64,000 nt of DNA from Sulfitobacter guttiformis (GCF_003610455.1 NZ_RAQK01000001.1:744001-808000); one strand, 5' to 3'. Counted from the first letter of the stretch, positions 54,759 to 64,000 are shown. A program made the numbers and translations. Notes: a model not told the origin generated them from the sequence alone.

Positions 54759-55856
54759 TCAGTTATTGAACAAGAAGTGCAAAACGTCACCATCCTTGAC
54801 CGTATACGCCTTGCCTTCGGCCCGCATTTTTCCGGCTTCCTTTGCGGGGCCTTCCCCGCCCAGCGACACGAAATCGTCGTAGGCAATAGTCTCGGCTCGG
54901 ATGAAGCCTTTTTCAAAGTCACCATGAATGACACCAGCAGCTTTCGGCGCCGAGGTCCCTTGCTTGATCGTCCATGCGCGGGCTTCCTGCGGACCAACAG
55001 TAAAATAGGTTTCCAAGTGGAGGAGCTCATAGCCCGCGCGGATGAGGCGGTCGAGGCCAGCTTCTTCAAGCTTCATATCATCCAGAAACATCTGCGCATC
55101 CTCAGCGTCGAGTTGGCTGATTTCTTCTTCGATTTGCGCAGAAATTATGACGGCTGAATTGCCTTGTGCTTCGGCCATCGCTGTAACAGCTTCAGAATAG
55201 GCGTTGCCGTTGGCGGCGTCAGACACGCCCACGTTGCAAACATAAAGGACAGGTTTTGTTGTCAGCAATTGAAGCAAACGCCATGCTTTTGCATCATCGG
55301 CATCTACGGATACGGTTCGGGCCGGATTCCCCTGCTCGATGGCGGCTTGTGCCATCGCCAGCAGCCGATCTTGCTGGGCGGCATCCTTATCGTTGCCTTT
55401 AATCTTGCGCGCGAGGCCTGCGCGGCGTTTCTCGATGGATTCCAGATCCGCAAGCATCAGCTCGGTATCAATGGTTTCCGCATCTGCAACAGGATCTACG
55501 CGATCCTCGACATGGGTAATGTCATCGTCCTCGAAACACCGCAGGACGTGGGCAATGGCATCCGTCTCACGGATGTTGGCAAGGAACTGGTTCCCAAGTC
55601 CTTCACCTTTTGACGCGCCTTTTACGAGACCAGCAATATCAACAAACGTCATGCGTGTCGGAATGATCGATTTCGACTTGGCAATCGCCGCGAGCTTGTC
55701 GAGACGCGCATCGGGCACCGCGACCTCGCCTACGTTGGGCTCAATCGTACAAAACGGGAAGTTAGCAGCCTGTGCTGCAGCGGTGCGGGTGAGCGCGTTG
55801 AAAAGCGTCGATTTACCCACATTTGGCAGACCGACGATACCCATTTTGAAACCCAT
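54759..55856 (-). CDS. ychF: Redox-regulated ATPase/GTPase YchF (OLA1 family)
   Basis: A 365-residue P-loop NTPase. G1 is GIVGLPNVGKSTLFNAL, G2/G3 region contains FVDIAGLVKGASKGEGLGNQFLANIRE, and a TGS-like C-terminus includes LETYFTVGPQEARAWTI and the conserved IHGDFEKGFIRAETI. The fold binds ATP rather than GTP in characterised members and interacts with the ribosome. The length matches exactly. It is a core gene and marks the return to backbone DNA to the right of the tRNA. Confidence 0.96.
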   Translation of the reverse strand: MGFKMGIVGLPNVGKSTLFNALTRTAAAQAANFPFCTIEPNVGEVAVPDARLDKLAAIAKSKSIIPTRMTFVDIAGLVKGASKGEGLGNQFLANIRETDAIAHVLRCFEDDDITHVEDRVDPVADAETIDTELMLADLESIEKRRAGLARKIKGNDKDAAQQDRLLAMAQAAIEQGNPARTVSVDADDAKAWRLLQLLTTKPVLYVCNVGVSDAANGNAYSEAVTAMAEAQGNSAVIISAQIEEEISQLDAEDAQMFLDDMKLEEAGLDRLIRAGYELLHLETYFTVGPQEARAWTIKQGTSAPKAAGVIHGDFEKGFIRAETIAYDDFVSLGGEGPAKEAGKMRAEGKAYTVKDGDVLHFLFNN

Positions 55857-55934
55857 GACGAAGTCCTCTTTTGCGTTTGGGACGTGTTATGGCTTCCCGC
55901 GTGCAGACGCAAGCATGGCATCAGCAGCGTTGCG

Positions 55935-56120
55935 TCAAGTCGCGCGTTCACGCGAGCTGAAAATAAGCAGCCAGGCAAGCAGAATGAACATCGGATGAGT
56001 TAGACCCCCGCTGAATATCAGAGCGGGAACCCAGATCACAAATACAAGTATACCCAGTATTGGGCGCCCGGTGAGGAATATCGACAAGGGCGGAAGCAGG
56101 ATGGCGAGTAAATAATTCAT
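55935..56120 (-). CDS. Small hydrophobic membrane protein
   Basis: A 61-residue protein made of two transmembrane helices: LLAILLPPLSIFLTGRPILGILVF, then IFSGGLTHPMFILLAWLLIF. The PPLSxFLTGRPxLGIL part recalls YqaE/Pmp3-type proteins, but identity to that family is not certain. ATG 56120 is used; a GTG two codons upstream is an alternative. Divergent from trpA. Confidence 0.5.
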   Translation of the reverse strand: MNYLLAILLPPLSIFLTGRPILGILVFVIWVPALIFSGGLTHPMFILLAWLLIFSSRERAT

Positions 56121-56221
56121 ATCCACAAACGGGTATGGGGACCTGAAAGTTCCACGGCTGCATTGATTTCCCCTCTGGAATTAGGCATTCCACATCTAAC
56201 ACATAACACAAAGGCCGTTCC

Positions 56222-57013
56222 ATGACCCGCATTGATGCAAAATTCGCTGACCTGAAAGCCAAAGGGAAAAAGGCGTTTGTGTCTTATGTCATGGCGGGCG
56301 ATCCTGATTTTGATCGCTCTTTGGAAATCGTACGCGGCTTACCCGGTGCAGGCGTCGATATCATTGAGCTGGGCCTCCCGTTCACCGATCCGATGGCCGA
56401 TGGGGCAACGATCCAGTTGGCCGGGCAACGCGCGCTCGTTGGTGGTATGACATTGCTGCGCACACTCGAGCTGGCGCGTGAGTTTCGCAAGGATGACGAT
56501 ACAACTCCGATTGTAATGATGGGCTATTACAACCCGATTTATTCGATGGGTGTAGACAAGTTTATTGTAGCGGCAAAAGAGGCTGGCATTGACGGGCTTA
56601 TCGTTGTTGATCTGCCCCCCGAGGAGGACAGCGAGCTGTGCCTGCCTGCAAATGCTGCCGGTCTGAATTTTATCCGGCTGGCTACGCCCACAACAGATGA
56701 CAAGCGCCTCAAGCGCGTTGCGCAAAACACGTCAGGATTTGTCTACTATGTCTCGATTACCGGAATTACCGGCGCGGCAGAGGCAGACGCTGGCGATGTG
56801 TCTCCTGCCGTGGCGCGTATCCGTGAGGCGACTGGTCTGCCCGTGGTTGTAGGCTTTGGCGTGAACACACCCGAAAAGGCGCGCACCATTGCCCAAGTCG
56901 CAGACGGCGTGGTCGTGGGCTCTGCAATCGTGAGCCAGATCGCGGCAGGCAAAAGCACCGCAGAGGTGCTGGCGTTTGTGAAGGCGCTTACAGATGGCGC
57001 ACATTCGGCCTGA
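56222..57013 (+). CDS. trpA: Tryptophan synthase alpha chain
   Basis: A 263-residue TIM-barrel enzyme that cleaves indole-3-glycerol phosphate to indole and glyceraldehyde 3-phosphate. Catalytic Glu49 (in DIIELGLPF) and Asp60 (DPMADG) are at the canonical numbers. The phosphate site includes [13 protein letters not shown] and VVVGSAIV. The trpB end at 63882-64000 is on the opposite strand, so the two synthase genes are not an operon here. AAAGG precedes the ATG. Confidence 0.96.
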   Translation: MTRIDAKFADLKAKGKKAFVSYVMAGDPDFDRSLEIVRGLPGAGVDIIELGLPFTDPMADGATIQLAGQRALVGGMTLLRTLELAREFRKDDDTTPIVMMGYYNPIYSMGVDKFIVAAKEAGIDGLIVVDLPPEEDSELCLPANAAGLNFIRLATPTTDDKRLKRVAQNTSGFVYYVSITGITGAAEADAGDVSPAVARIREATGLPVVVGFGVNTPEKARTIAQVADGVVVGSAIVSQIAAGKSTAEVLAFVKALTDGAHSA

Positions 57014-57090
57014 CACATTAGAAATGGTTTATTGATCTGAAGAGGCCTGATTGGTAAGCAAACATGACCAATCAGCGAGGGAGGCCCGCC

Positions 57091-58257
57091 ATGCCAGTCA
57101 TCACCAACATCAACGATCTCAAACGCATCCACCGCCGTCGGGTGCCAAAGATGTTTTATGACTATGCCGAAAGCGGCAGCTGGACAGAACAGACCTTCCG
57201 CGAGAATACCTCGGATTTCGACCAGATACGCCTGCGCCAGCGGGTTGCGGTCGACATGTCGGGGCGCAGCACCGCGGCGAAAATGATCGGGCAGGATGTC
57301 GCGATGCCTGTGGCGCTGGCCCCTGTAGGACTAACCGGCATGCAACATGCCGATGGCGAGATAAAAGCAGCACGGGCGGCCGAAGCCTTTGGCGTGCCCT
57401 ATACGCTTTCGACGATGTCGATCAACTCAATCGAGGATGTTGCAGGCGCTACGAACAAGCCATTCTGGTTTCAGCTTTATACCATGCGCGACACCGATTA
57501 CGTCAGCCGACTTATCGAGCGGGCGCGCGCAGCAAAATGCTCGGCTTTGGTGATTACACTGGATTTGCAAATATTGGGACAGCGGCACAAGGATATCAAA
57601 AACGGCCTTACCGCCCCGCCAAAACTGACACCCAAAACTATTGCAAATCTTGCGACCAAATGGCGCTGGGGCATCGAGATGCTGCAAACCAAAAATCGCA
57701 CATTTGGTAACATCGTAGGTCATGTTTCAAATATTTCGGATTCAGCTAATCTAAGTGCATGGACAGCCGAGCAGTTCGACCCATCTCTCGACTGGGGAAA
57801 GATCGCTGCCATAAAAGAGCAATGGGGCGGCAAGGTGATTCTCAAGGGGATCCTGGACGCGGAAGATGCCAAAATGGCCATGGCGGTGGGCGCAGATGCG
57901 ATTATCGTCAGCAACCATGGCGGCCGCCAGCTTGACGGTGCGCTCAGTTCGATCCGCGCGCTCCCGTCTATTCTCGATGCGGTAGGTGATCAGGTGGAAG
58001 TGCATCTCGATAGTGGCATCCGCTCGGGTCAGGACGTTCTCAAAGCTATGGCGATGGGGGCAAAAGGTACCTACATCGGGCGGGCCTATATCTATGGTTT
58101 GGGCGCGATGGGTCAGGCTGGTGTCACCCGCGCGCTTGAGGTCATCCACAAAGAGCTCGACACCACAATGGCGCTGTGCGGCGAAACTAAAGTTACCAAT
58201 TTGGGCCGCCAAAACCTGCTGGTTCCCAAGAACTTCGAGGGCGACTGGCAAAGCTGA
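57091..58257 (+). CDS. lldD: FMN-dependent 2-hydroxyacid (L-lactate) dehydrogenase
   Basis: A 388-residue flavoenzyme of the 2-hydroxyacid oxidase family. Visible are FYDYAESGSWTEQT, LAPVGLTGM, FWFQLYTM, and the active-site SNHGGRQLDGA (His-Gly-Gly-Arg) followed by LDSGIRSGQDVLKAMAMGA for FMN phosphate. Start MPVITN is chosen because GGGAGG lies eight bases upstream. L-lactate is the usual substrate for this sequence type, but mandelate or glycolate cannot be excluded. Its stop overlaps the next gene start. Confidence 0.9.
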   Translation: MPVITNINDLKRIHRRRVPKMFYDYAESGSWTEQTFRENTSDFDQIRLRQRVAVDMSGRSTAAKMIGQDVAMPVALAPVGLTGMQHADGEIKAARAAEAFGVPYTLSTMSINSIEDVAGATNKPFWFQLYTMRDTDYVSRLIERARAAKCSALVITLDLQILGQRHKDIKNGLTAPPKLTPKTIANLATKWRWGIEMLQTKNRTFGNIVGHVSNISDSANLSAWTAEQFDPSLDWGKIAAIKEQWGGKVILKGILDAEDAKMAMAVGADAIIVSNHGGRQLDGALSSIRALPSILDAVGDQVEVHLDSGIRSGQDVLKAMAMGAKGTYIGRAYIYGLGAMGQAGVTRALEVIHKELDTTMALCGETKVTNLGRQNLLVPKNFEGDWQS

Positions 58258-58847
58258 TGCTGGTCTGCTCGGAGCAAAATCTGGTCGTTTTCTCTGTTCC
58301 AAAAACCGGATCGACAGCGATGGAGGTTGCTCTGAAGCCTTGGGCGGATATCGCGTTTTATAAGCAGCGCAAGCACACTCCTGTTCGCCGCTACCAACGC
58401 AAGATCGCACCTTTCCTTCGGGAGGCCTATCAGTTGGAGCCTGAAACAATGGCCGTGATCCGTGCTCCGCTTGAGCATCTGCGCAGCTGGTACCGCTACC
58501 GCGCAGTCAGCCTGACGGTCGATTTCGACGGGTTCGTCGGAGCAGTCATGTCGGACAGCCCGCCGGAGTGGGCGCGTATCGGGTCTCAGCTCAACTTCCT
58601 GACAGACCGGCGCGGCAATTTGGGAATTACACATCTGTTTGCCTATGAAGCACAGCAGGTCCTGCGTCGTTGGCTGGACCTGCGTATGCAGGCCGAAGTA
58701 GCATTCAAGGTACAGAATATTTCGCCAGCAGTCCCGACTCCGATAAGCCCTACTTTGGAACAGCAATTCATCACGCGTTACGCCGAAGAGATTGCGTTAC
58801 ACGCGCGGGTTACCGAAACCGGCGGTTATATGGTCAGTAGCGCCTGA
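58257..58847 (+). CDS. Sulfotransferase-like P-loop protein
   Basis: A 196-residue protein. The N-terminal FSVPKTGSTAMEVAL resembles the PAPS 5'-phosphosulfate loop of sulfotransferases, and VIRAPLEHLRSWYRYR the 3'-phosphate-binding (RxPxxRxxS) motif. It is shorter than classical members. The start overlaps the lldD stop by one base (TGATG), so translation is coupled. The acceptor is unknown. Confidence 0.75.
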   Translation: MLVCSEQNLVVFSVPKTGSTAMEVALKPWADIAFYKQRKHTPVRRYQRKIAPFLREAYQLEPETMAVIRAPLEHLRSWYRYRAVSLTVDFDGFVGAVMSDSPPEWARIGSQLNFLTDRRGNLGITHLFAYEAQQVLRRWLDLRMQAEVAFKVQNISPAVPTPISPTLEQQFITRYAEEIALHARVTETGGYMVSSA

Positions 58848-58970
58848 AGCAGCCTGATGTTCAGGTGGTCGAATATCACTTCCCCTGCGCCTGATTCCCG
58901 TCTATATGCGCAACTTCATGCGGGGCGACAGCCTTGGAGGCGTCCCGCCCTAACCTATTGGAGAATTATT

Positions 58971-59621
58971 ATGGCCGGAAAGATCCCAGATCTTGAAGCT
59001 CAAGAACGGACGGGGACAGGCAAGGGCGCCGCTCGTCAGGCACGTCGTGCCGGTTTGGTACCAGGTATTATTTTCGGTGGCGATAAAGAGCCGCTGCCGA
59101 TAACTATCGAATTCAACAAACTGCTGACCATGCTGCGCAAAGGCCGCTTTAAAGCGACATTGTTCAACATGAAAGTCGAAGGCCATGATGACGTCCGCGT
59201 AATCTGCCGTGACGTTCAGCGCCATGTTGTAAAAGACCTGCCGACGCACATCGACTTTATGCGCCTCAAGCAGACAACGATGATTGATCTGTTCATCGGT
59301 GTTGAAGTGACCGGCGAAGACGATTGCCCCGGCCTGCGCAAAGGCGGCACCCTCAACCTCGTACGTCCGGAGATTGAAGTGACCGTAAAAGCGTCGAACA
59401 TCCCTGACAGCATTGTTATCGACATTTCCGCTATGGAAGTCGGTGATAACCTGACAATTTCCGACGTGAAACTGCCAGACGGCTGTAAGCCGGTAATCGA
59501 CCGCGACTTTGTAATCGCACAGGTCTCCGCACCATCCGCGTTGCTTGCAGCAGATGATGCAGACGATGTTGATGCAGACGAAGTACCGACATCGGAAATG
59601 GGCCCGCCAGACGGCGAATAA
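58971..59621 (+). CDS. rplY: 50S ribosomal protein L25 (CTC form)
   Basis: A 216-residue L25/TL5/CTC protein that binds 5S rRNA. The N-terminal L25 domain ([25 protein letters not shown], about 18-90) is followed by the beta-rich CTC domain to ~190 and an acidic tail ([14 protein letters not shown]). The start [11 protein letters not shown] is preceded by TTGGAGAA; the upstream frame extension is not family-like. Followed by a clear terminator. Confidence 0.95.
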   Translation: MAGKIPDLEAQERTGTGKGAARQARRAGLVPGIIFGGDKEPLPITIEFNKLLTMLRKGRFKATLFNMKVEGHDDVRVICRDVQRHVVKDLPTHIDFMRLKQTTMIDLFIGVEVTGEDDCPGLRKGGTLNLVRPEIEVTVKASNIPDSIVIDISAMEVGDNLTISDVKLPDGCKPVIDRDFVIAQVSAPSALLAADDADDVDADEVPTSEMGPPDGE

Positions 59622-59660
59622 TCCGCTGACGAGACTTTTCTATAGTTGAAAAAGTGATAC

Positions 59661-59692
59661 GGGGCTGCCTTTCGGGTGGCCCTTTTTCTTTG
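59661..59692 (+). terminator. Intrinsic terminator after rplY
   Basis: The hairpin GGGCTGCC / GGTGGCCC with a short loop is followed by CTTTTTCTTT. It lies 40 bases after the rplY stop and before pth, separating the two transcription units. Confidence 0.8.
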
Positions 59693-59855
59693 CATCCTTT
59701 GGTCTGGGCACAGCTGCATCCCGCCAACCCGCACCACCCAAGCACGTGCCGCTCCCGCTCTGCGCTTTATTGCGGGCAGCGTACACTAGGCGGGAGGTGT
59801 CGCTGGACGCTGGCCCGCCCCCTCCATATGATGCGCTGAACTAAGGGAGATAGGC

Positions 59856-60569
59856 ATGAAACTCATCGTAGGGTTGGGCAATCCGGGCGCAAAATATGCG
59901 CGCAACCGACATAACATCGGTTTCATGGCCGTCGAGCAGATCGCGGCGGATCATGACTTTGCCCCTTGGAAGGGTAAATTTCAGGGCAGCCTGGCCGAGG
60001 GCCGCTTTGGCAGTACACGCGCCGTCCTGCTGCGTCCCGAGACATTCATGAACAAATCCGGTGATAGCCTTGTTGCAGCCATGCGGTTTTACAAGATCGA
60101 GCCCCAGGACGTGATCGTGTTCCACGATGAGCTGGATCTTGCGCCCGGCAAGGTGAAGTTCAAGATGGGTGGCGGGCATGCAGGGCACAACGGCTTGCGT
60201 TCCATCCACAGCCACCTTGGAGCGGACTATGGCCGCGTGCGCCTTGGTATCGGGCACCCCGGTCACAAGGACCGCGTCGCAGGATACGTACTGAGTGATT
60301 TTGCAAAATCCGAGGCGGACTGGCTAGATGATGTGTTGCGCGGAATTAGTGACGGTGCGGCACATCTGGCCGCAGGGGACCCCGCGAAGTTCATGAATGC
60401 GGTGGCCCTGCGGGTGGCGCCGCCGCGCCCTTCCACAGGAACAAGGCCACCTGTGAAAGCCGCGCCAGCGCCTCCTCCAAAGCTACAGCAGGCACAAAAA
60501 AGCGAACAAGAACCCGAACAGCACGACAACCGGACCGCTCTGCAAAAGCTGATCGGTCGGTTCAAATGA
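59856..60569 (+). CDS. pth: Peptidyl-tRNA hydrolase
   Basis: A 237-residue enzyme that releases tRNA from stalled peptidyl-tRNA. The motif VGLGNPGAKYARNRHNIGF contains the catalytic His; FMNKSGDS and FHDELDLAPG supply the Asn and Asp. The C-terminal ~45 residues are a Pro/Ala/Gln-rich extension, longer than the E. coli enzyme and common in this order. Its stop overlaps the start of the next gene (ATGA). Confidence 0.96.
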   Translation: MKLIVGLGNPGAKYARNRHNIGFMAVEQIAADHDFAPWKGKFQGSLAEGRFGSTRAVLLRPETFMNKSGDSLVAAMRFYKIEPQDVIVFHDELDLAPGKVKFKMGGGHAGHNGLRSIHSHLGADYGRVRLGIGHPGHKDRVAGYVLSDFAKSEADWLDDVLRGISDGAAHLAAGDPAKFMNAVALRVAPPRPSTGTRPPVKAAPAPPPKLQQAQKSEQEPEQHDNRTALQKLIGRFK

Positions 60570-61612
60570 TGCTGATTAACGCATTCCGCCATCAGGCCGC
60601 ATCCTGTGCAGCACTCGGCAGCCCCTTTATGGAACGCCTGTTGACCCTGCTGGCAGAAAAATGGCCAATGGACAGTAAAATCGCAAAGAGGTTTGCAAAA
60701 TTTGGCGGCGATATCGGTCCCGCCGGCCACTCCCTGCCCCTGCGCATCGCAAGCGGTCTCCATGCGCTGGTGCTCACACGCCGCGCGCCCGAACTCGTCG
60801 CGGTCTATCCTCCACAAACGCCAACGGATGCGGAGCTGTCCGAGGCTGTGTTGAATTCGATCGACCTACATGCCGACTTTTTGGTCGACTGGGTCGAAAG
60901 TCCACCGCAGACCAACGAAGTGCGCCGCTCTGCCGCGCTGATTGCCGGCGCGCGCGTAGCTGTATCGCATTTCGATCTGCCTGTTCATTTGAGCGAACTA
61001 GGGGCAAGTGGTGGACTTAATTTAATGTGGGATCACTATGCGCTGGAGCTTGGCGGAAAAAGGTTCGGCCCGTCCATGCCGGTGCTTTCTCTTTCGCCTG
61101 AATGGATCGGCCCTACACCACTTGAAGCTACTCCGCGCATCGCTGCGCGGGCCGGTGTAGATTTGAACCCTCTTGATCCGCGCCGTGCCGACCACCTGCT
61201 GCGGCTCACCGCGTATCTGTGGCCGGACCAGCCCGAACGGCTGTCGCTGACCCGTTCTGCTGCCTCGGTGATGACGGCCCAGATCGACAAAGGGGACGCT
61301 GTCGAGTGGCTGCGCAACAGACTTTCATCTGCGCCGCAAGGGCGCCTTCATCTGGTCCAGCATTCGGTTGCGTGGCAATATTTTCCTGCGCAGGCGCGCG
61401 CTACGGGTACCGCCATGCTAGAAGAAGCAGGCACCAGAGCCACAAGAGACCGACCTCTGGCCTGGCTCGCAATGGAGAGTGACGGCGACACCACGAGCGC
61501 AAGCGGCGCTGCAGTGACCCTGCGCCTATGGCCCGGTAACATCACGATGGTGTTAGGACGGGCGGATTTCCATGGCCGCTGGATCAAGTGGGCACACGAC
61601 GGCGTCTCCTGA
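60566..61612 (+). CDS. DUF2332 family protein
   Basis: A 348-residue soluble protein of the DUF2332 family. Family stretches include FRHQAASCAALGSPFMERLL, the ELGASGGLNLMWDHY segment, and the C-terminal HSVAWQYFPAQARA. The function is unknown; the ELGAxxGLN motif resembles an S-adenosylmethionine loop, but methyltransferase activity is unproven. It overlaps the pth stop by four bases, so translation is coupled. Confidence 0.8.
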   Translation: MMLINAFRHQAASCAALGSPFMERLLTLLAEKWPMDSKIAKRFAKFGGDIGPAGHSLPLRIASGLHALVLTRRAPELVAVYPPQTPTDAELSEAVLNSIDLHADFLVDWVESPPQTNEVRRSAALIAGARVAVSHFDLPVHLSELGASGGLNLMWDHYALELGGKRFGPSMPVLSLSPEWIGPTPLEATPRIAARAGVDLNPLDPRRADHLLRLTAYLWPDQPERLSLTRSAASVMTAQIDKGDAVEWLRNRLSSAPQGRLHLVQHSVAWQYFPAQARATGTAMLEEAGTRATRDRPLAWLAMESDGDTTSASGAAVTLRLWPGNITMVLGRADFHGRWIKWAHDGVS

Positions 61613-61709
61613 CCAAATTGCGTTACCGCGCGGCATTAGCAAGACCTTTTGCTGGCTTGCGCGCCGCGTGCATGGTTGAGTACGAAAAACTGCAAAAGGA
61701 GCCTTGGGC

Positions 61710-62873
61710 ATGCGCGTATTCGGTAAATGGGTTCTCCGCATTTTTGTGGTGTTCGTCCTCGCAGTGGTGGTGGTCGGACTATGGCAGCGGGAAAAAATTA
61801 CCCGGCTTCTTGCCGTAAATTCGCTCTTCTCTGAAGAGAAAATTGTAAACAATTTTTCCCATATGGACGCTGCTTTTCTGACAACGCCGGTAGGGCGCGG
61901 CAACGGTGCAACAGCCGAGCTTGTTTATGGTGCTGATGCCACCCTGCCCGTCGATGTAGCCCCGTGGATCGTGGCACGCGACGTGACCGCCCTCGTAGTT
62001 CTGAAAGACGGCGAGATTGTCCACGAGAGCTACTACAAAGGCACCGCACCCGAGGATCTACGCATCTCGTGGTCGGTCGCAAAAAGCTATCTTTCGGCAC
62101 TTGTGGGTGTGTTGCTTGCGGAAGGAACCATCGCGTCAATAGATGATCCCGTGGTGAAATATGCGCCGGCCCTTGAAGGCGGCGCATATGACGGGGCGAG
62201 CATCCGCAATGTTCTGAACATGGCCAGTGGCGTTACCTTCAATGAAGATTACCTTGATCAAAGTTCCGATATTAACCGCATGGGCCGGGTGCTGGCCCTT
62301 GGTGGAAGCATGGATAACTTCGCGGCGAGCTTGGCCGAGACCTTTGGTCCGGCAGGTGCGCAATGGCAGTATGTGTCGATTGATACCCATGTCTTGTCGA
62401 TGGTGGTGCGCGGCGCTGCCAAGCAGCCGATAGCTGAGCTTTTGAGCGAAAAAATCATTATTCCGATGGGGCTTGAGCGCGAACCCTACTACCTGACAGA
62501 TGGATACGGCACAGCCTTTGTACTGGGCGGGTTGAACCTGACCACGCGAGACTATGCGCGCATGGGGCAGATGTTTCTGCAATATGGTCAATATAACGGC
62601 ACTCAAATTGTCCCGCAGGATTGGGTTGTAGCCTCAACAACGCCCTCCGCACCGACAGCGGCGGGCGAGATTGGATATGGCTATCAGTGGTGGATCCCGC
62701 AGGGCGCAGTTGAGGGGGAATTCATGGCGCGGGGCATTTATGGCCAATATGTTTACATAAATCGCGCACGCGGCGTTGTGATTGCAACCAATGCCGCAGA
62801 TCGGAACTTTCGCGCGCAGGGCGTATCGGAGCAAAACATATCGATCTTCCGAGAGATCGCCAATAACATCTGA
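61710..62873 (+). CDS. Membrane-anchored class C beta-lactamase-fold serine hydrolase
   Basis: A 387-residue protein with an N-terminal membrane anchor (VLRIFVVFVLAVVVVGLW) and a periplasmic beta-lactamase/D-aminopeptidase-like domain. The nucleophile motif is SVAKSYLSALVG (S-x-x-K) and the second motif is a Tyr in QYVSIDTHVLS. The C-terminal GIYGQYVYINRARGVVIA fits the KTG-equivalent strand. ATG 61710 is chosen because AAGGAG lies eight bases upstream. The role in peptidoglycan or ester hydrolysis is not determined; resistance function is not implied. Confidence 0.85.
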   Translation: MRVFGKWVLRIFVVFVLAVVVVGLWQREKITRLLAVNSLFSEEKIVNNFSHMDAAFLTTPVGRGNGATAELVYGADATLPVDVAPWIVARDVTALVVLKDGEIVHESYYKGTAPEDLRISWSVAKSYLSALVGVLLAEGTIASIDDPVVKYAPALEGGAYDGASIRNVLNMASGVTFNEDYLDQSSDINRMGRVLALGGSMDNFAASLAETFGPAGAQWQYVSIDTHVLSMVVRGAAKQPIAELLSEKIIIPMGLEREPYYLTDGYGTAFVLGGLNLTTRDYARMGQMFLQYGQYNGTQIVPQDWVVASTTPSAPTAAGEIGYGYQWWIPQGAVEGEFMARGIYGQYVYINRARGVVIATNAADRNFRAQGVSEQNISIFREIANNI

Positions 62874-62883
62874 GGAGAAGCTG

Positions 62884-63264
62884 ATGGAACCAGACGAAAG
62901 CATCAATGTCGAAGGCGGCACTTTAGCTCTGTGCGGCACAGATCCCGTGACCGGATTTTACCGTGACGGATATTGTAATACCTGTGCTGCAGATCAAGGC
63001 AGCCATACGGTTTGCGCAGTCATGACGGCAGAGTTTCTGGCCTTTTCCAAATATGTTGGCAATGATTTGTCGACGCCTCAGCCCGCTTACGGGTTCAAAG
63101 GGCTAAACCCGGGAGATCCGTGGTGCCTGTGCGCAGGGCGCTTTATGCAGGCCGCCGAGGAAGGCTGTGGCCCGCGTGTCCATCTTGCTGCTACGCATAT
63201 GCGGGCGCTGGAGGTGGTGCCCCTCGATGTGCTGCGCCGCCACTCTATCACGGGCGAAACATGA
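62884..63264 (+). CDS. DUF2237 family protein
   Basis: A 126-residue protein of the DUF2237 family: GTLALCGTDPVTGFYRDGYCNTCAADQGSHTVCAVMT followed by FLAFSKYVGNDLSTP, GFKGLNPGDPWCLCAGRF and PRVHLAATHMRAL. Several conserved Cys and His suggest metal binding. It begins 10 bases after the hydrolase with GAGGAG before the ATG. Function unknown. Confidence 0.85.
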   Translation: MEPDESINVEGGTLALCGTDPVTGFYRDGYCNTCAADQGSHTVCAVMTAEFLAFSKYVGNDLSTPQPAYGFKGLNPGDPWCLCAGRFMQAAEEGCGPRVHLAATHMRALEVVPLDVLRRHSITGET

Positions 63265-63845
63265 CAAGGGCTGCACTCCTCGTTGCACTGGCTGCAACGC
63301 TCCTAGCTGGCTCGGGCATGGCGCAGCAAATCCGGCCCCAAGAGCAGACACGTCTGGACCGGTTCGAACGACTGGCGGGCACTGCGCTGCTCGGAGCTAT
63401 GGCGCAGGGAGAGGCGGCAGATGTTGCCGCCCTGACGGCAGCATTGGGTGGCGTCCCGCAGGTGGCTTTTGATCCCGCATTACAGGGGGAGTGGAATTGC
63501 AGAACCATGAAATTGGGCGGGCTGACGGCCCTCACAGTCTATAGCAATTTCAAATGCCGCATGGCACTTGATCTAACAGGCGTTATTTTCGAAAAGCTGT
63601 CTGGCTCGCAGCGCACCTCAGGCAGAATAGAGATGCGCGACGGGCGCGCAGTTTATCTGGGCGTCGGTTATGTAGCGTCCGAGACCCCGCAAACATACGG
63701 TGATCTGGCCCCAGATTTCGAAGGCAACGGGGCAATCACACCCGATGTCGCTGTTTTCGAGCGGGTGTCACCAAACCGTGCACGGCTGCTGTTTCCCGCG
63801 CCTGTCAATGAGAGTGACTTCGATATTCTCGAGCTGACCCGTTAG
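63261..63845 (+). CDS. Exported DUF4893-like protein
   Basis: A 194-residue protein with a signal peptide (MTRAALLVALAATLLAGSGMA). The mature part contains GEWNCRTMKLGGL...SNFKCRM, with two Cys probably disulfide-linked, and a C-terminal beta-rich domain ending ESDFDILELTR. The start overlaps the stop of the DUF2237 gene (ATGA). Resemblance to DUF4893 is recalled from the WxCR pattern; function unknown. Confidence 0.7.
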   Translation: MTRAALLVALAATLLAGSGMAQQIRPQEQTRLDRFERLAGTALLGAMAQGEAADVAALTAALGGVPQVAFDPALQGEWNCRTMKLGGLTALTVYSNFKCRMALDLTGVIFEKLSGSQRTSGRIEMRDGRAVYLGVGYVASETPQTYGDLAPDFEGNGAITPDVAVFERVSPNRARLLFPAPVNESDFDILELTR

Positions 63846-63881
63846 GGGCCAGCCCGGCGTTTCAATTTCCGGAATTAGAGA

Positions 63882-64000
63882 TCAGGCAAATTCGCCCATT
63901 TCGAAATCCAGAGCACGGGCGACAGTGAAGATGTCTTTGTCGCCACGACCGCACATGTTCATCACCAGCAGATGATCCTTGGGCAACGTGGGTGCAATTT
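63882..64000 (-). CDS. trpB: Tryptophan synthase beta chain, 3' end only
   Basis: The last 39 codons of a gene that continues beyond the window. The translation [21 protein letters not shown] is the PLP-enzyme C-terminus of TrpB (CGRGDKD motif). It converges with the DUF4893 gene. The partner trpA lies 7 kb away on the other strand. Confidence 0.85.
   Translation of the reverse strand, partial: IAPTLPKDHLLVMNMCGRGDKDIFTVARALDFEMGEFA

Noticed and set aside
60263..60817. Long antisense frames under pth, DUF2332 and the beta-lactamase-fold gene
   Set aside because: They mirror GC-rich coding DNA with conserved sense-strand families; none has independent support.

Overview
The window reads like the chromosome of a marine alphaproteobacterium of the Roseobacter group (Rhodobacteraceae), most like rhodopsin-bearing genera such as Octadecabacter or Loktanella. 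The basis is the protein character of the housekeeping genes (trpA, a trpB end, rplY with a long C-terminus, pth, ychF), a glpRDSTPQUV-type glycerol uptake locus, a DTE-motif xanthorhodopsin-like pump with its carotenoid/retinal operon, and abundant decayed insertion sequences. The genus is an inference.

Left part (1-12 kb), light-related genes. A 5'-truncated light-dependent protochlorophyllide reductase and a BLUF photoreceptor lie near two small membrane proteins, a renalase-like flavoprotein and a CBS-domain membrane protein. They are followed by a minus-strand operon, rhodopsin > crtE > crtI > crtB > crtY > blh. Its genes overlap or nearly touch and together supply beta-carotene, retinal and the opsin. 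The rhodopsin has a Gly where carotenoid-antenna rhodopsins have their fenestration, but the operon encodes no ketolase or hydroxylase.

12-19 kb: a hypothetical gene, an ohr/ohrR peroxide pair with an inverted-repeat operator candidate, a cupin, a GlxA-type AraC regulator, and an alpha/beta hydrolase preceded by a detached Tat-type signal peptide. The gene-poor stretches hold a degenerate dispersed repeat family.

19-32 kb: a glycerol catabolic locus. glpD-S-T-P-Q-U-V-K plus an iron-type alcohol dehydrogenase run on the minus strand. A divergent glpR is followed by a second, orphan pair of glycerol-type permeases.

32-46 kb: accessory DNA. It holds a GC-rich uspA-sulP pair, a broken IS1182-like element, secreted proteins, three copies of a ~60-bp repeat, a decayed IS5 copy, a serine recombinase gene split cleanly by an intact IS5 element, an unusual zinc-ribbon tyrosine recombinase with two small HTH proteins, and a P4-type integrase.

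46.4-54.3 kb: an integrated mobilizable element bounded by 14-bp copies of the 3' end of tRNA-Ser(GCU). It carries its own integrase, an IncQ-like set (RepA-like ATPase, MobQ relaxase with NPHAHL motif, a membrane-anchored ORF nested in the relaxase as mobB is in RSF1010, a divergent mobC-position gene, and an oriT-like site between them), and a single-chain restriction-modification protein. A second integrase next to the inner att copy suggests tandem occupation of the same tRNA gene.

54-64 kb: ordinary core genes (ychF, trpA, an FMN 2-hydroxyacid dehydrogenase, a sulfotransferase-like gene, rplY, pth, DUF2332, a class C beta-lactamase fold protein, DUF2237, a secreted DUF4893-like protein and the 3' end of trpB).
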